A stretch of DNA of 64,000 nt from Hyphomicrobiaceae bacterium (GTDB lineage Bacteria; Pseudomonadota; Alphaproteobacteria; Rhizobiales; Hyphomicrobiaceae), in the NCBI GenBank assembly GCA_021775735.1, contig JAJFHG010000041.1, positions 62,001-126,000 on the forward strand, in the 5' to 3' direction. The number at the start of each line of letters is the position of its first letter. The first letter of the stretch is position 1. The notes below the pieces were generated by a model. It made no database searches, was not told the DNA's origin, and worked only from the letters and a program-made list of their open reading frames with translations. Made by a program: the position numbers and the translations under genes. Below, in pieces: positions 28,501 through 36,063 of the stretch.

Positions 28501-30892
28501 TAAACAGCTCCCAACGCACACCGGCTTCCGCCTTGGCTGTGTTGGTCGCGTCAACCACAACAACATTTACTTCTGCGTTGCTATTCTCAGGCAACCCGCT
28601 TGTTTCAAACAGCGGCTTTAATCCTATGCGCGGTGTTCCTGGATCAACCGGCAGCACGGTCGCGCGTTCGATGGTGCGCCCACCAGGTTCGCGCAGACGC
28701 AACAACACCTTGGCTTCAAGGGGGCGCGCGGTTTTTGGAATTTTCGGCAGCGTTATGCGCGCTTTGGCCGATCCATCGGCACCCGTTTTTGACAAACCAT
28801 CAAGCGATTTGCGCACCTGGGTGATCGGCTCATCAACGAGACCGAACTGATATCCGGAAAACCCGTCAAGCCCTGTCTGGGATGGCCGAACAATCACTTC
28901 ACCTTCCATGCTAAGGCCAGCAGCAGGAGGCCCATAGAGATAACGACCTGCTACATTGATGTCTTGCGTACCACCAGGCGCGAGCCGCGCTTTCCCGGAG
29001 TCTAAAGTCAACTCAAGGCGTTCTGGCTGAAAATCTTCGACCAGGAATGAAGCTTGTGCGATTGGTTTTGCTTTTGGATCAACATACAGCTTAACGCGCC
29101 ATGTGCCGGTCATCGCAGCATCACTCAACCAAAGCGCATGTGTGCGCCCACCAAGGGCTTCATCAGATAAACTGACACGCTGATGCTCGACGCCGTCAGG
29201 GCGTGAGATTGCAAGAGTAACTGGAAGCGAGGCTGCAATACCTGTGGCATCGCGCACCAATGCTGTCACGTTCATCTCCTCGCCGGGACGATAAACACCG
29301 CGCTCAGTGTATAAATAGCCATCAATAGGTCCTGGAGCGGTGCGGCCCTTAACACCACGATCAGACAGATCAAACGCATTGGCGCGTAAATCGAGGAATG
29401 CATATTCCCCGTTTGTATTTTGCGCCACCAGGATCGCTGGTTCCAAACCACCTTCGCCACGCGTCAAGCGATCTTCAAAATGTACATAGCCATTTTCATT
29501 CGTTTTTGCGGTGCCAAGCACTTCGTTGTTACGCGCAACAAGTTTTACATCGACAGCATTTTGCGTGGCTGCGCTCGCCAAGGAGCGAACAAACGCATGA
29601 ACGCCATCGTGACCGGAAAATGCCGTCAGTCCCAAATCAGAAACGATAAACCATTGCGTCGGCAGAGTGCGCCAGCGCTCTTGTGGACGCCCACTGGGTG
29701 CAGCCGTCATTACATAAGCACCGGGCTTCAGCGTGCCCAGCACATCAGCCACTGGAAACGCTGTCGTCACTTCGCGGTTTAGTTTCGACACAACCGCCAT
29801 CTTGCCGCTATAAATCTTGGAACCGGTTTTGTTCTTCAGTTGGTCAAGGTCATATCCAGATAGCTGGCGGTTAAGACTTCCGCTTTCCATTTGCGATGAC
29901 AAGCTGCGATCACCAATGCGATAGACGTTTACGTCGACAGACTCGGTGTTGACGCTGACAAGCGGAATGCCCTGTTGACCACGTGCTGGCAGGACGTAGG
30001 CTTTGCCTGTGAAATTCGCAAACGGTTTACGGTCTGGTACATAAATCGCCAGATCGAGATTTTTTGGCAGAACTTCGCCAATGTCAGCAGGAAGCCCAGC
30101 GCGCACCTGAATCTGATAGCGTTCACCGTGGCTCACTGCGCCAAAGCACAGTTGTTTCTTTTCAGCGGATAAAGCTTCCGGGTCCTTGCCATTGATTGCA
30201 ACATACTTTGAAAAGTCTTCAACCGAGCGCGACAACAGCTCGGAGAAACGGAGACATATGCGCGGTTCTGCAACATCACTTTCCGTTGCATAGTCCATCA
30301 TGCGAAAGCCGTGTTGCGCACGTAGCTCCTCAAAGGACTTGCGGACATCACCATCTTCAACATAGATGAGTGAGGTTTTCAGTGCCTCGATAGCAGGTCG
30401 CCAATAGGAGCGGCGTTGCAAAGCTTGGGAGAGAACGTGCAACGCAACCGCTTTGTCATTATCTTTAAAGGCAAGATGATAAGCGCGGTAGGCCGCACCG
30501 CTGGCATTAACCGGCAAATCATAACGCTCAGAGGTGTTTGATGGGTCTGGCTTGATAGCCAAAAGTGCTTGTGCGAGACCGAGCCAGTTGGCCGGGTTTC
30601 TATCTTCGTTCACGACAGCTGAAGCAAAGCCGCGCGATGCCGCGCGGGGATCAGAGCTTAAAACGCGGGTGGCACGAATTCTTAAAACACCTGGGCGTGC
30701 TGACCCCGGCTTCCAATGTTTTTTGATAAACGCTTCGTAGCGTGTGGCATCTTTTTCAATACCGCGATGAATGAACTTCGCGGGCTCTGCCAGCGCCGCC
30801 AGGGTAAACAGAACCAAGACAGTGAAACCCAGAACCAAGCGCACAGCCTGGGTGATCAAAAGTGGGGGTCTCAAAACCTGAATGTCGGACAT
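25550..30892 (-). CDS. yfhM: Bacterial alpha-2-macroglobulin family protein
   Basis: Giant periplasmic protease-trap protein, about 1780 residues, longer than E. coli YfhM. N-terminal helix LVLGFTVLVLFTLAALAEPA is a signal sequence or anchor; there is no lipobox Cys, unlike the E. coli lipoprotein. MG-type beta domains follow (the TERGVYRPGEEMNV motif near the MG1/MG3 region is typical). The thioester is present as YGCAEQTISRALP, Cys at about residue 1308 (codon near 26969-26971), with CAEQ instead of CGEQ or CLEQ. ATG 30892 has AGGAAG about 7 bases upstream and is preferred over TTG 30907. The stop is 10 bp before pbpC. Confidence 0.95.
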   Translation of the reverse strand: MSDIQVLRPPLLITQAVRLVLGFTVLVLFTLAALAEPAKFIHRGIEKDATRYEAFIKKHWKPGSARPGVLRIRATRVLSSDPRAASRGFASAVVNEDRNPANWLGLAQALLAIKPDPSNTSERYDLPVNASGAAYRAYHLAFKDNDKAVALHVLSQALQRRSYWRPAIEALKTSLIYVEDGDVRKSFEELRAQHGFRMMDYATESDVAEPRICLRFSELLSRSVEDFSKYVAINGKDPEALSAEKKQLCFGAVSHGERYQIQVRAGLPADIGEVLPKNLDLAIYVPDRKPFANFTGKAYVLPARGQQGIPLVSVNTESVDVNVYRIGDRSLSSQMESGSLNRQLSGYDLDQLKNKTGSKIYSGKMAVVSKLNREVTTAFPVADVLGTLKPGAYVMTAAPSGRPQERWRTLPTQWFIVSDLGLTAFSGHDGVHAFVRSLASAATQNAVDVKLVARNNEVLGTAKTNENGYVHFEDRLTRGEGGLEPAILVAQNTNGEYAFLDLRANAFDLSDRGVKGRTAPGPIDGYLYTERGVYRPGEEMNVTALVRDATGIAASLPVTLAISRPDGVEHQRVSLSDEALGGRTHALWLSDAAMTGTWRVKLYVDPKAKPIAQASFLVEDFQPERLELTLDSGKARLAPGGTQDINVAGRYLYGPPAAGLSMEGEVIVRPSQTGLDGFSGYQFGLVDEPITQVRKSLDGLSKTGADGSAKARITLPKIPKTARPLEAKVLLRLREPGGRTIERATVLPVDPGTPRIGLKPLFETSGLPENSNAEVNVVVVDATNTAKAEAGVRWELFKLETSWQWYNANGQWMYEPQTITRKVSDGTLDVAADNPGKISMPVRYGRYRLTVTSADKRQMASNLLFNAGWYTSGDTSDSPELLDVALDKESYSVGDTAKLRIASRHAGNALVAVIGGGLHTMKQVSVVKGDNEINLVVGADWGPGAYATAMLYRAMDESTKRMPSRSVGIKWLSVDQKPRTLNVALSAPAKIKSATTLDVPVEISGLTSGEKAYVTVAAVDVGILNVTGFKSPQPEAHFYAQRRLAMEIRDLYGRLIDGMRAERGVIRSGGDAGSAMNTAGAPPVERTIAYYSGIVSVGADGKAKVSFKLPDFNGTVRLMAVAWTRDKLGSASQNVIVRDAIALTASGPRFLTLGDKATVQMSIHNVEGPDGAYTMAVNVAGDPLAVPVISASELEKRDLKLAIQQRVLEAFTVAPKDVGLHTYTVRVQGPNGIDVARELTFDVKPPSQDIKRTTVSSVAGNGGTLTLGGDLVKDMISSETTVNVSVGPTARLDVPALLTALDRYPYGCAEQTISRALPLLYVNSLSGDLGLIKDKQLKARIQKAIDRVFEMQNASGSFGVWGPGSADLWLTGYIMDFMTRAKEQGFKVKQTGFALALDRLQNFVVNASDFKKGGESRAYALYVLARNARAPIGELRYYADARIDRFATPLARAQIGAALAMMGDVKRAGQAFTSAKASFDSASPAQVRRDYGSSLRDGAALLTLAAESRSAQISTPDLMDVIATAYQTRTHTSTQEQAWLLLAAHALSDEIKSAKIAIDGAPVKGTLQRVMKASDLSRDVVIANNGPERVDAVVSVIGASLDPQPAAEKGLKIERSYYTLDGEKLDMASASGGISTVKQNDRLVVVVKIDSDEANGNILLADRLPAGLQIENPKLVDGGDVQSLNWFKTPLRPNHTAFRDDRLVAAFNLANLPKRTRQQANGTNEGVAEQAPVASVSVAYIVRAVTPGEFVHPAASVEDMYRPERYARTAAGTLTVETGN

Positions 30893-31255
30893 TGGGGGCT
30901 TCCTCAAAATAGGGGCACTAAAAATGGGTCATCACTGGCAAAGTTGGGTCGCCTGAGACGGGCGCATGGTTCATCGGCGCGGACATAGTGTAGGCGTAGC
31001 GATATGGGGATCTGAAGACCATCAGACTCCAATGACAAAACATTGACGATAAGCGGCGCGTTATCGCTAGATACCGGGGAATGCGGCTATTTTGCCAAGG
31101 CTAAGATTATGAGCAGGTGTGTGCTGCGGTGCACACGGTCTCTCGGTTCATAAATCATCCTATGAATGCACAACGAAAAACCCGCCTGGCATGTGGCCAG
31201 ACGGGCATAAAATTTGGCAATGATTGGGGCTCTACGGCGTAGAGATAAAGCCGAC
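30893..31255. other. Intergenic region between yfhM and a hypothetical gene
   Basis: No convincing coding frame. The part next to 31256 holds a rho-independent terminator for the upstream minus-strand gene (31174-31205). The remainder must contain the minus-strand promoter of yfhM, but I cannot pick out a clear -35/-10 pair. Short open frames here lack ribosome sites and recognisable composition. Confidence 0.6.
31174..31205 (-). terminator. Rho-independent terminator after the 31256-31885 gene
   Basis: On the minus strand CCCGTCTGGC, a 5-base loop and GCCAGGCGGG form a 10-bp stem with one G-U pair, followed by TTTTTCG. It begins about 50 bases after the stop of the hypothetical gene and would separate it from yfhM. 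Confidence 0.75.
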
Positions 31256-31885
31256 CTAGTGGCGTGTTGTTGGGGCCCGCAAACTGACATCGTCAAGCGG
31301 CGACATTGCAGCGGACGTTGCGAGCAGCTCTTGGTCAGAAATAACAGTCCGTGCTTGACCCTGAGCCGTTGACAACCATGCCGATTTCACTGGCCGCGCA
31401 CCATTCCAAAGATGTTCAAATGCAGACAGGGCGCTGGCATTGGTAAACGTGCAGTTGCTGCTATAACGCTCATAGGCATCACTTTGTGCAGGGTCACGAC
31501 GCATGCAATCGCCAATCCAAGATGACTGATTATCAAGCAGCAGGACTTCATGAGCATCGAGCAAGCGCTGATCTTGAACCTGGCGAACATTATTGAGGTC
31601 TGAAGGTTCCTTCTGGCGCTTTGACGCGGAGCCACGTGCACCAAGAGTTGCAAATACCGCATAAATTGAAATGCCAAGAGCTGCAAGGTCATCAGAAAGC
31701 TCTGCAACCGCACGGGCAACGGGACTATCTGGCGAGCGGGCAATAAGGCAATATGTGCGGGTCGCACCTTCCACGGCTGGCACTTTGCGGCGCGCTTCAA
31801 TATCTTGCGCAATAAATGCACGAAGGACAGATTGTTTGTCCTCTTTCTTAATCACATGCATTGCCGAAGTCGCCGTTTCACTCAT
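31256..31885 (-). CDS. Hypothetical protein
   Basis: I do not recognise this 209-residue soluble protein. It has AGAGGA about 8 bases before the ATG. A possible Rossmann-like alternation runs from about residue 42 (RTYCLIARSPDSP) to residue 85 (LGISIYAVFATLG), followed by a charged linker and LLDAHEVLLLDNQSSWIGDCMRRDP. That last phrase and the FTNASALSAFEHLWNGARPV segment resemble a phosphatidylserine synthase/phospholipase D-like substrate region only vaguely, so no function is claimed. Two cysteines (WIGDCM, SSNCTF) lie about 17 residues apart. It is 141 bp downstream of the 905-residue membrane protein on the same strand and may be co-transcribed with it; a terminator follows it. Confidence 0.7.
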   Translation of the reverse strand: MSETATSAMHVIKKEDKQSVLRAFIAQDIEARRKVPAVEGATRTYCLIARSPDSPVARAVAELSDDLAALGISIYAVFATLGARGSASKRQKEPSDLNNVRQVQDQRLLDAHEVLLLDNQSSWIGDCMRRDPAQSDAYERYSSNCTFTNASALSAFEHLWNGARPVKSAWLSTAQGQARTVISDQELLATSAAMSPLDDVSLRAPTTRH

Positions 31886-32026
31886 CTGTCAGGTCCTCTT
31901 TTTTTGCTGGCTCTAGAATACGCGACGATAGAAAAGGCCAAGTTTCGAAAAGGAGTATCGCCCGACTGTGTTAAGTAACCCTTTCTGACTGGCCTATTTC
32001 CTGACATTTTTTTCCGGCTCATGACT

Positions 32027-34744
32027 TTAAACATCTGTATGCGCTGCAAATCGGCTGGCGAGACGCGAAACCTCTTCTCCATCATGCAGCTCAACACCTT
32101 GTTCTCCCGCGTTATTTTTACCTTCATCAGACTGGTATGGGAGTGCAATTACCGGTGTTTCACTGACAACAGGAACTGACAATTCAGCGTCCGAATTTGC
32201 AGCGAATTGCGCATCATCTGTGCCGTTTAACTCTTCCTTCGCCGCTTGCAACGCCTTGCGCATCAAACCTGCAACACCCTTCGGCAATGTTGCTTCGGTG
32301 ACAGGCACAGAAAATGTTGCGGTATCTCTCGTCACAACCACATCAACCTGGCCTTCGGTTAACTCTGTGTTAACGGAAACTGGCGCGGTCAACGTTGCTT
32401 CTGTTGTTGGCATTGTTGCCAGAGACGTTGGCTCGTCCCGCCCTGCTGGTACAACATCTGAAACAGCTTCAAACCGGTTCGCTGACGGCACGTGGATTTC
32501 GGTCGCCGCGACTGCATCAGCCTCTTGTGTCAACACATACTTACGCGGTGCCACGTCATCCAATAATTCCTGGCTTGGCGGCGTCACCGTCACATCTGCT
32601 TCCGTTGCATCCGCGGGAAGGGTGTCATCAAATTCAGGAAACTCACTAACATCAGCATCGTTCACGTGCATGGCATAGGGACCAAATTTGGCTTCATGCT
32701 GTGCGGTGACGTCTGCCGTCGTTGGCCGCGTCTGCGTCTGCCAAGACGCGTTTACGCCCGGGCTCGGAGCCGTTGGCTGGGCAGCCGTATGAACCGGTGC
32801 ACGGTCGTCATCACGGTGGCGTTGGCGCGGTGCGCCGCTCACAAAATTATAGGCTGCGGTTTGAGTGGTATCGTATGGTGTCGAGGACAAGATATCCGCC
32901 GCCGGTGGTTCAGTGGCAGCAAACGGTGCAAAGCTATCGACACCCTTGCCGGATGAACTCGTTGCAAACAGGTCTTCTTCCAGCTGCTCACGACGACGCT
33001 TGGTCTCAGCGCGGCGCGCGGCCCCCATCACCGCGCCCAGAATAATGTCTGACCAGGCACCATCGCGGAACTTATAGACACGGAACGCCTCACAGCCTGC
33101 AAACTTGCTGCCCTGTCGGGCCAACCGTTTCTGGATAGCGCGCGTATTAAGCAGCAATGGATTATAAACACGTCTAAAGATGCGTTCTTTTTCAAAACTA
33201 GTGAACAGGTTAGCGAGCAAGTGGGCTTCATTCTGAAGCTCTTGGGCTTGTTCGGTGCCGTAGTTTTCACTCAGTGGCGCACGCGAATGACCACGGAACG
33301 GCGCATCGAGCGGTACTGCAACATAGTAATCGCCGTTTTGATCAAACACGACATGACGGAAGATTTCAAAGTTATCGCGCACTTGTGGATCGCGATGAAT
33401 ATCCTTAAAGCGCGACAGAATTTCAATCACCGGACCGCGTTCTGCAGCACGCATTTTCGGCACGAGATTTTCAATACGATTGGTAACCCGGCCCATTGAA
33501 ACCAGCAGCAGACAAAGATCCACAAACAGGGCTATGGAAAGCGGCACGTAGTCACGATTTGACAACCCCGCCGTTTCCATTTCGAGTTTTGCGCGGTCGG
33601 TTCTGCTCACAGCCTGGCGAATGGCTTTTTGCTGAAGTTCGCGTAATTCATCTGCCGAAGGTGGCAATTTAAACGTCAACGCACCCTGTATCGTCGCCGT
33701 CAAACGGCGAAAGGCCTCAATGGTTGCTTCCGAGCCTTCAACAACAGCGATCTTTGGCTTGTCGAGTGTCGGCAATTGATCCAGCGCACGCACTGCACCA
33801 CGCAATGCTTGCTGAAGTTGCGCGTCAGGACAGGAGAACGTTCGCCCACCGGCTAGTTTAAAGACGGTTTTGTCTGCACGCACCGCCAAATCCGCGCGCA
33901 ATTGCTGTAGCTGGGGATCGGTCCGAAAGGCGTTAAAACCAGTGACCGTAAGGTCAAGCTTGCGGCCAAGCGCGCGCATAAACTCATTTCGCGTGCCTGA
34001 CTTAGGATCGATAATCGATTGGTCCTTCTTGGCAATTTTCACGAGATCGCCATCGAGCGCTTTCATATCTCGTTTAATCGCACCAACACGACCTGCAACA
34101 AATTCAGATGAAAACGTAAATTTGGCCGCATCCTCAGCCCGCATCTTGCGTCTTGGGCCATCGCCTGGGCGGCTGTTTGGGCATGACGTGCCTTTGGTCC
34201 GCTCAAGTTCTGACTTCTTCTGAGAGACATCAGCCAACTGCGTCAGCGTTGCCTGCAATTGTTCAAGGCGCGTTGAAGCACCATTGAGAGAGCTTTGCAC
34301 TTGTCCGACAGCCGACTCAGCAGAACGCGAAGCTTCGGTCCGACTTTCCAAAACCTTCCAATAGAAGCCAAAGCCAAAACCAACCGAGATCAGCGTCAAA
34401 AATAGATAACCACCAACGTAGGCCAGTTTAATTGCGCCAGCATGCGGCTTGAACATCTGGTCGAGCAACCAGACGATCATCACCATCAACATGGCGACGG
34501 AAAATCCAATAACGACTTTGTGGGCGAAGGGAAGTGACCCTAGGTTGGCCTGGATCAGCTCCAGCATACCAATATAGGTCGCGACCCACGACAAAGCGCC
34601 GAGACCAACAACCAGAATATACTTTTTAATATCCCGTCCGGTCTGTGGATCTTGGTGCCAGTCATCATCCTCTGGCGCGAAATCGAGTTTCAGAGATCTC
34701 GGGTCAAATCGGTTTCGGTTACGCGGCTGCGACGCATACGCCAT
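32027..34744 (-). CDS. Large uncharacterised four-helix membrane protein
   Basis: I do not recognise this 905-residue protein. Three transmembrane helices lie at about residues 42-62, 75-95 and 105-128, followed by an extracytoplasmic-looking region (130-398) with coiled-coil potential (SSLNGASTRLEQLQATLTQL) and two cysteines, C188 and C305. A fourth helix spans 399-418. The long cytoplasmic tail contains a structured part to about residue 590 (VYNPLLLNTRAIQKRLARQG; DIILGAVMGAARRAETKRR) and then an acidic, Thr/Pro-rich disordered tail with many DxTE and VTV repeats. The layout recalls DUF4407-type proteins but I cannot confirm a match. It is followed by the 209-residue hypothetical gene and is divergent from ppk2. 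Confidence 0.8.
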   Translation of the reverse strand: MAYASQPRNRNRFDPRSLKLDFAPEDDDWHQDPQTGRDIKKYILVVGLGALSWVATYIGMLELIQANLGSLPFAHKVVIGFSVAMLMVMIVWLLDQMFKPHAGAIKLAYVGGYLFLTLISVGFGFGFYWKVLESRTEASRSAESAVGQVQSSLNGASTRLEQLQATLTQLADVSQKKSELERTKGTSCPNSRPGDGPRRKMRAEDAAKFTFSSEFVAGRVGAIKRDMKALDGDLVKIAKKDQSIIDPKSGTRNEFMRALGRKLDLTVTGFNAFRTDPQLQQLRADLAVRADKTVFKLAGGRTFSCPDAQLQQALRGAVRALDQLPTLDKPKIAVVEGSEATIEAFRRLTATIQGALTFKLPPSADELRELQQKAIRQAVSRTDRAKLEMETAGLSNRDYVPLSIALFVDLCLLLVSMGRVTNRIENLVPKMRAAERGPVIEILSRFKDIHRDPQVRDNFEIFRHVVFDQNGDYYVAVPLDAPFRGHSRAPLSENYGTEQAQELQNEAHLLANLFTSFEKERIFRRVYNPLLLNTRAIQKRLARQGSKFAGCEAFRVYKFRDGAWSDIILGAVMGAARRAETKRRREQLEEDLFATSSSGKGVDSFAPFAATEPPAADILSSTPYDTTQTAAYNFVSGAPRQRHRDDDRAPVHTAAQPTAPSPGVNASWQTQTRPTTADVTAQHEAKFGPYAMHVNDADVSEFPEFDDTLPADATEADVTVTPPSQELLDDVAPRKYVLTQEADAVAATEIHVPSANRFEAVSDVVPAGRDEPTSLATMPTTEATLTAPVSVNTELTEGQVDVVVTRDTATFSVPVTEATLPKGVAGLMRKALQAAKEELNGTDDAQFAANSDAELSVPVVSETPVIALPYQSDEGKNNAGEQGVELHDGEEVSRLASRFAAHTDV

Positions 34745-35169
34745 GGGGTGTGCCTATCAAACTCGTTTACGCCCAAACGCCGTCGCCACACCGGTGCGCT
34801 TGAAATCTCAAGCCCCCATGCAACGCCCAACACCGGGTCAGCAAACATCTGTTGCCTCAAATGTCCCATCAGCCCCCCAAGGCCTTCATGATCCATCATC
34901 CGATCTATTGGGTGTTTTTGACCGGAGTACGGCGGTTAAGTGTCGGTGAAAAGCGCGTTCGTTTTTCCACAGAGTACACGCACATCGTTGGGTCCAGACG
35001 GGCCTGAAGTGGCCGGGCCGATCCGAGCCATGACAACCGTTGAGGTGGCTTAACCAGCAACCCTGAAACCATACAAAGTTGGGTGTTGCGGCTCAATGAG
35101 GCTAAGATTTGAGTCTCACCCTGCGTTTGCGAGCGCAAATGCGACGACATAGAGGCGGAATGACACCAA
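34745..35169. other. Divergent intergenic region upstream of ppk2
   Basis: About 425 bp without a convincing gene. It must hold divergent promoters for the membrane protein (minus) and ppk2 (plus). A GTGGCCGGGCC segment around 35015 is GC-rich without a clean hairpin. No known riboswitch or repeat is visible. Confidence 0.55.
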
Positions 35170-36063
35170 ATGGCCGACGATACCGAACGCGAAGCACAGC
35201 AAAAATCCAAAGACAAGAACACGTCTGATCCGCTCGCCAATTTCGACATTCATGAACCTAAATTACCCGATGTGATCAAAGACGCAGCCCTGAGCTCAGG
35301 TCGCTTTCCCTATAAAAAACGGATCAAAAAAAATCTCTATGAACAACGCTTGCTGGAGCTGCAACATGAACTTGTAAAGTTGCAAACAGACGTTCAGAAA
35401 ACAGGCAAACGAATTGTTGCCCTGTATGAGGGTCGCGACTCTGCGGGTAAGGGTGGCTGCATATCGCGCACATTGCGGTATATCAATCCGCGCCATGCGC
35501 GCTCTGTTGCGCTGTCCAAGCCGACCGAAACTGAACAAGGCCAATGGTATTTTCAACGATATGCCGCCCACCTGCCAACAGACGGCGATGTCGTGTTGTT
35601 CGATCGGTCTTGGTACAATCGCGCCGGTGTTGAGCGGGTGATGGGCTTTTGCACCGAAGCACAACTGGCCAACTTCCTGCGAGAGGTTGCAGATTATGAA
35701 GCGCTGTTGGTGCGCGATGGCATTCACTTCTTTAAATTTTACCTGACGATTGGTCGTGAAATGCAGCTAAAGCGGTTCCATGAGCGCCGTCACAACCCAC
35801 TGAAGCACTGGAAGCTCAGCCCCATCGACATCAAAGCGATGTCAAAATGGGATGACTATACTGAAGCTGAAAACGATATGTTCCGGTTCTCTCACACAGC
35901 AACCAGCCCGTGGACCATCATTCACGCTAATGACCAACGTCGTGCCCGATTGGAATCCATAAAATCAATTTTGTCAGCAATCGACTACGACGGCAAAGAC
36001 CCAGACGTTATTGGCGAAATTGACTCACAAATCGTCTCAAACGGGCCCCGGCAAGATAGCTGA
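35170..36063 (+). CDS. ppk2: Polyphosphate kinase 2 family protein
   Basis: A 297-residue PPK2, a P-loop kinase that moves phosphate between polyphosphate and nucleoside di- or triphosphates. Walker A is ALYEGRDSAGKGGCISR at residues 84-100. Walker B and lid region is VVLFDRSWYNRAGVERVMGF near residues 147-166, followed by FKFYLTIGREMQLKRFHERR. It is a single-domain PPK2 of class I-like layout with an N-terminal extension of about 60 residues. Nucleotide preference (ADP or GDP) cannot be read by eye. Cys follows the two glycines of the P-loop where Thr or Ala is more usual. The end overlaps the convergent channel gene by 27 bp. Confidence 0.92.
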   Translation: MADDTEREAQQKSKDKNTSDPLANFDIHEPKLPDVIKDAALSSGRFPYKKRIKKNLYEQRLLELQHELVKLQTDVQKTGKRIVALYEGRDSAGKGGCISRTLRYINPRHARSVALSKPTETEQGQWYFQRYAAHLPTDGDVVLFDRSWYNRAGVERVMGFCTEAQLANFLREVADYEALLVRDGIHFFKFYLTIGREMQLKRFHERRHNPLKHWKLSPIDIKAMSKWDDYTEAENDMFRFSHTATSPWTIIHANDQRRARLESIKSILSAIDYDGKDPDVIGEIDSQIVSNGPRQDS

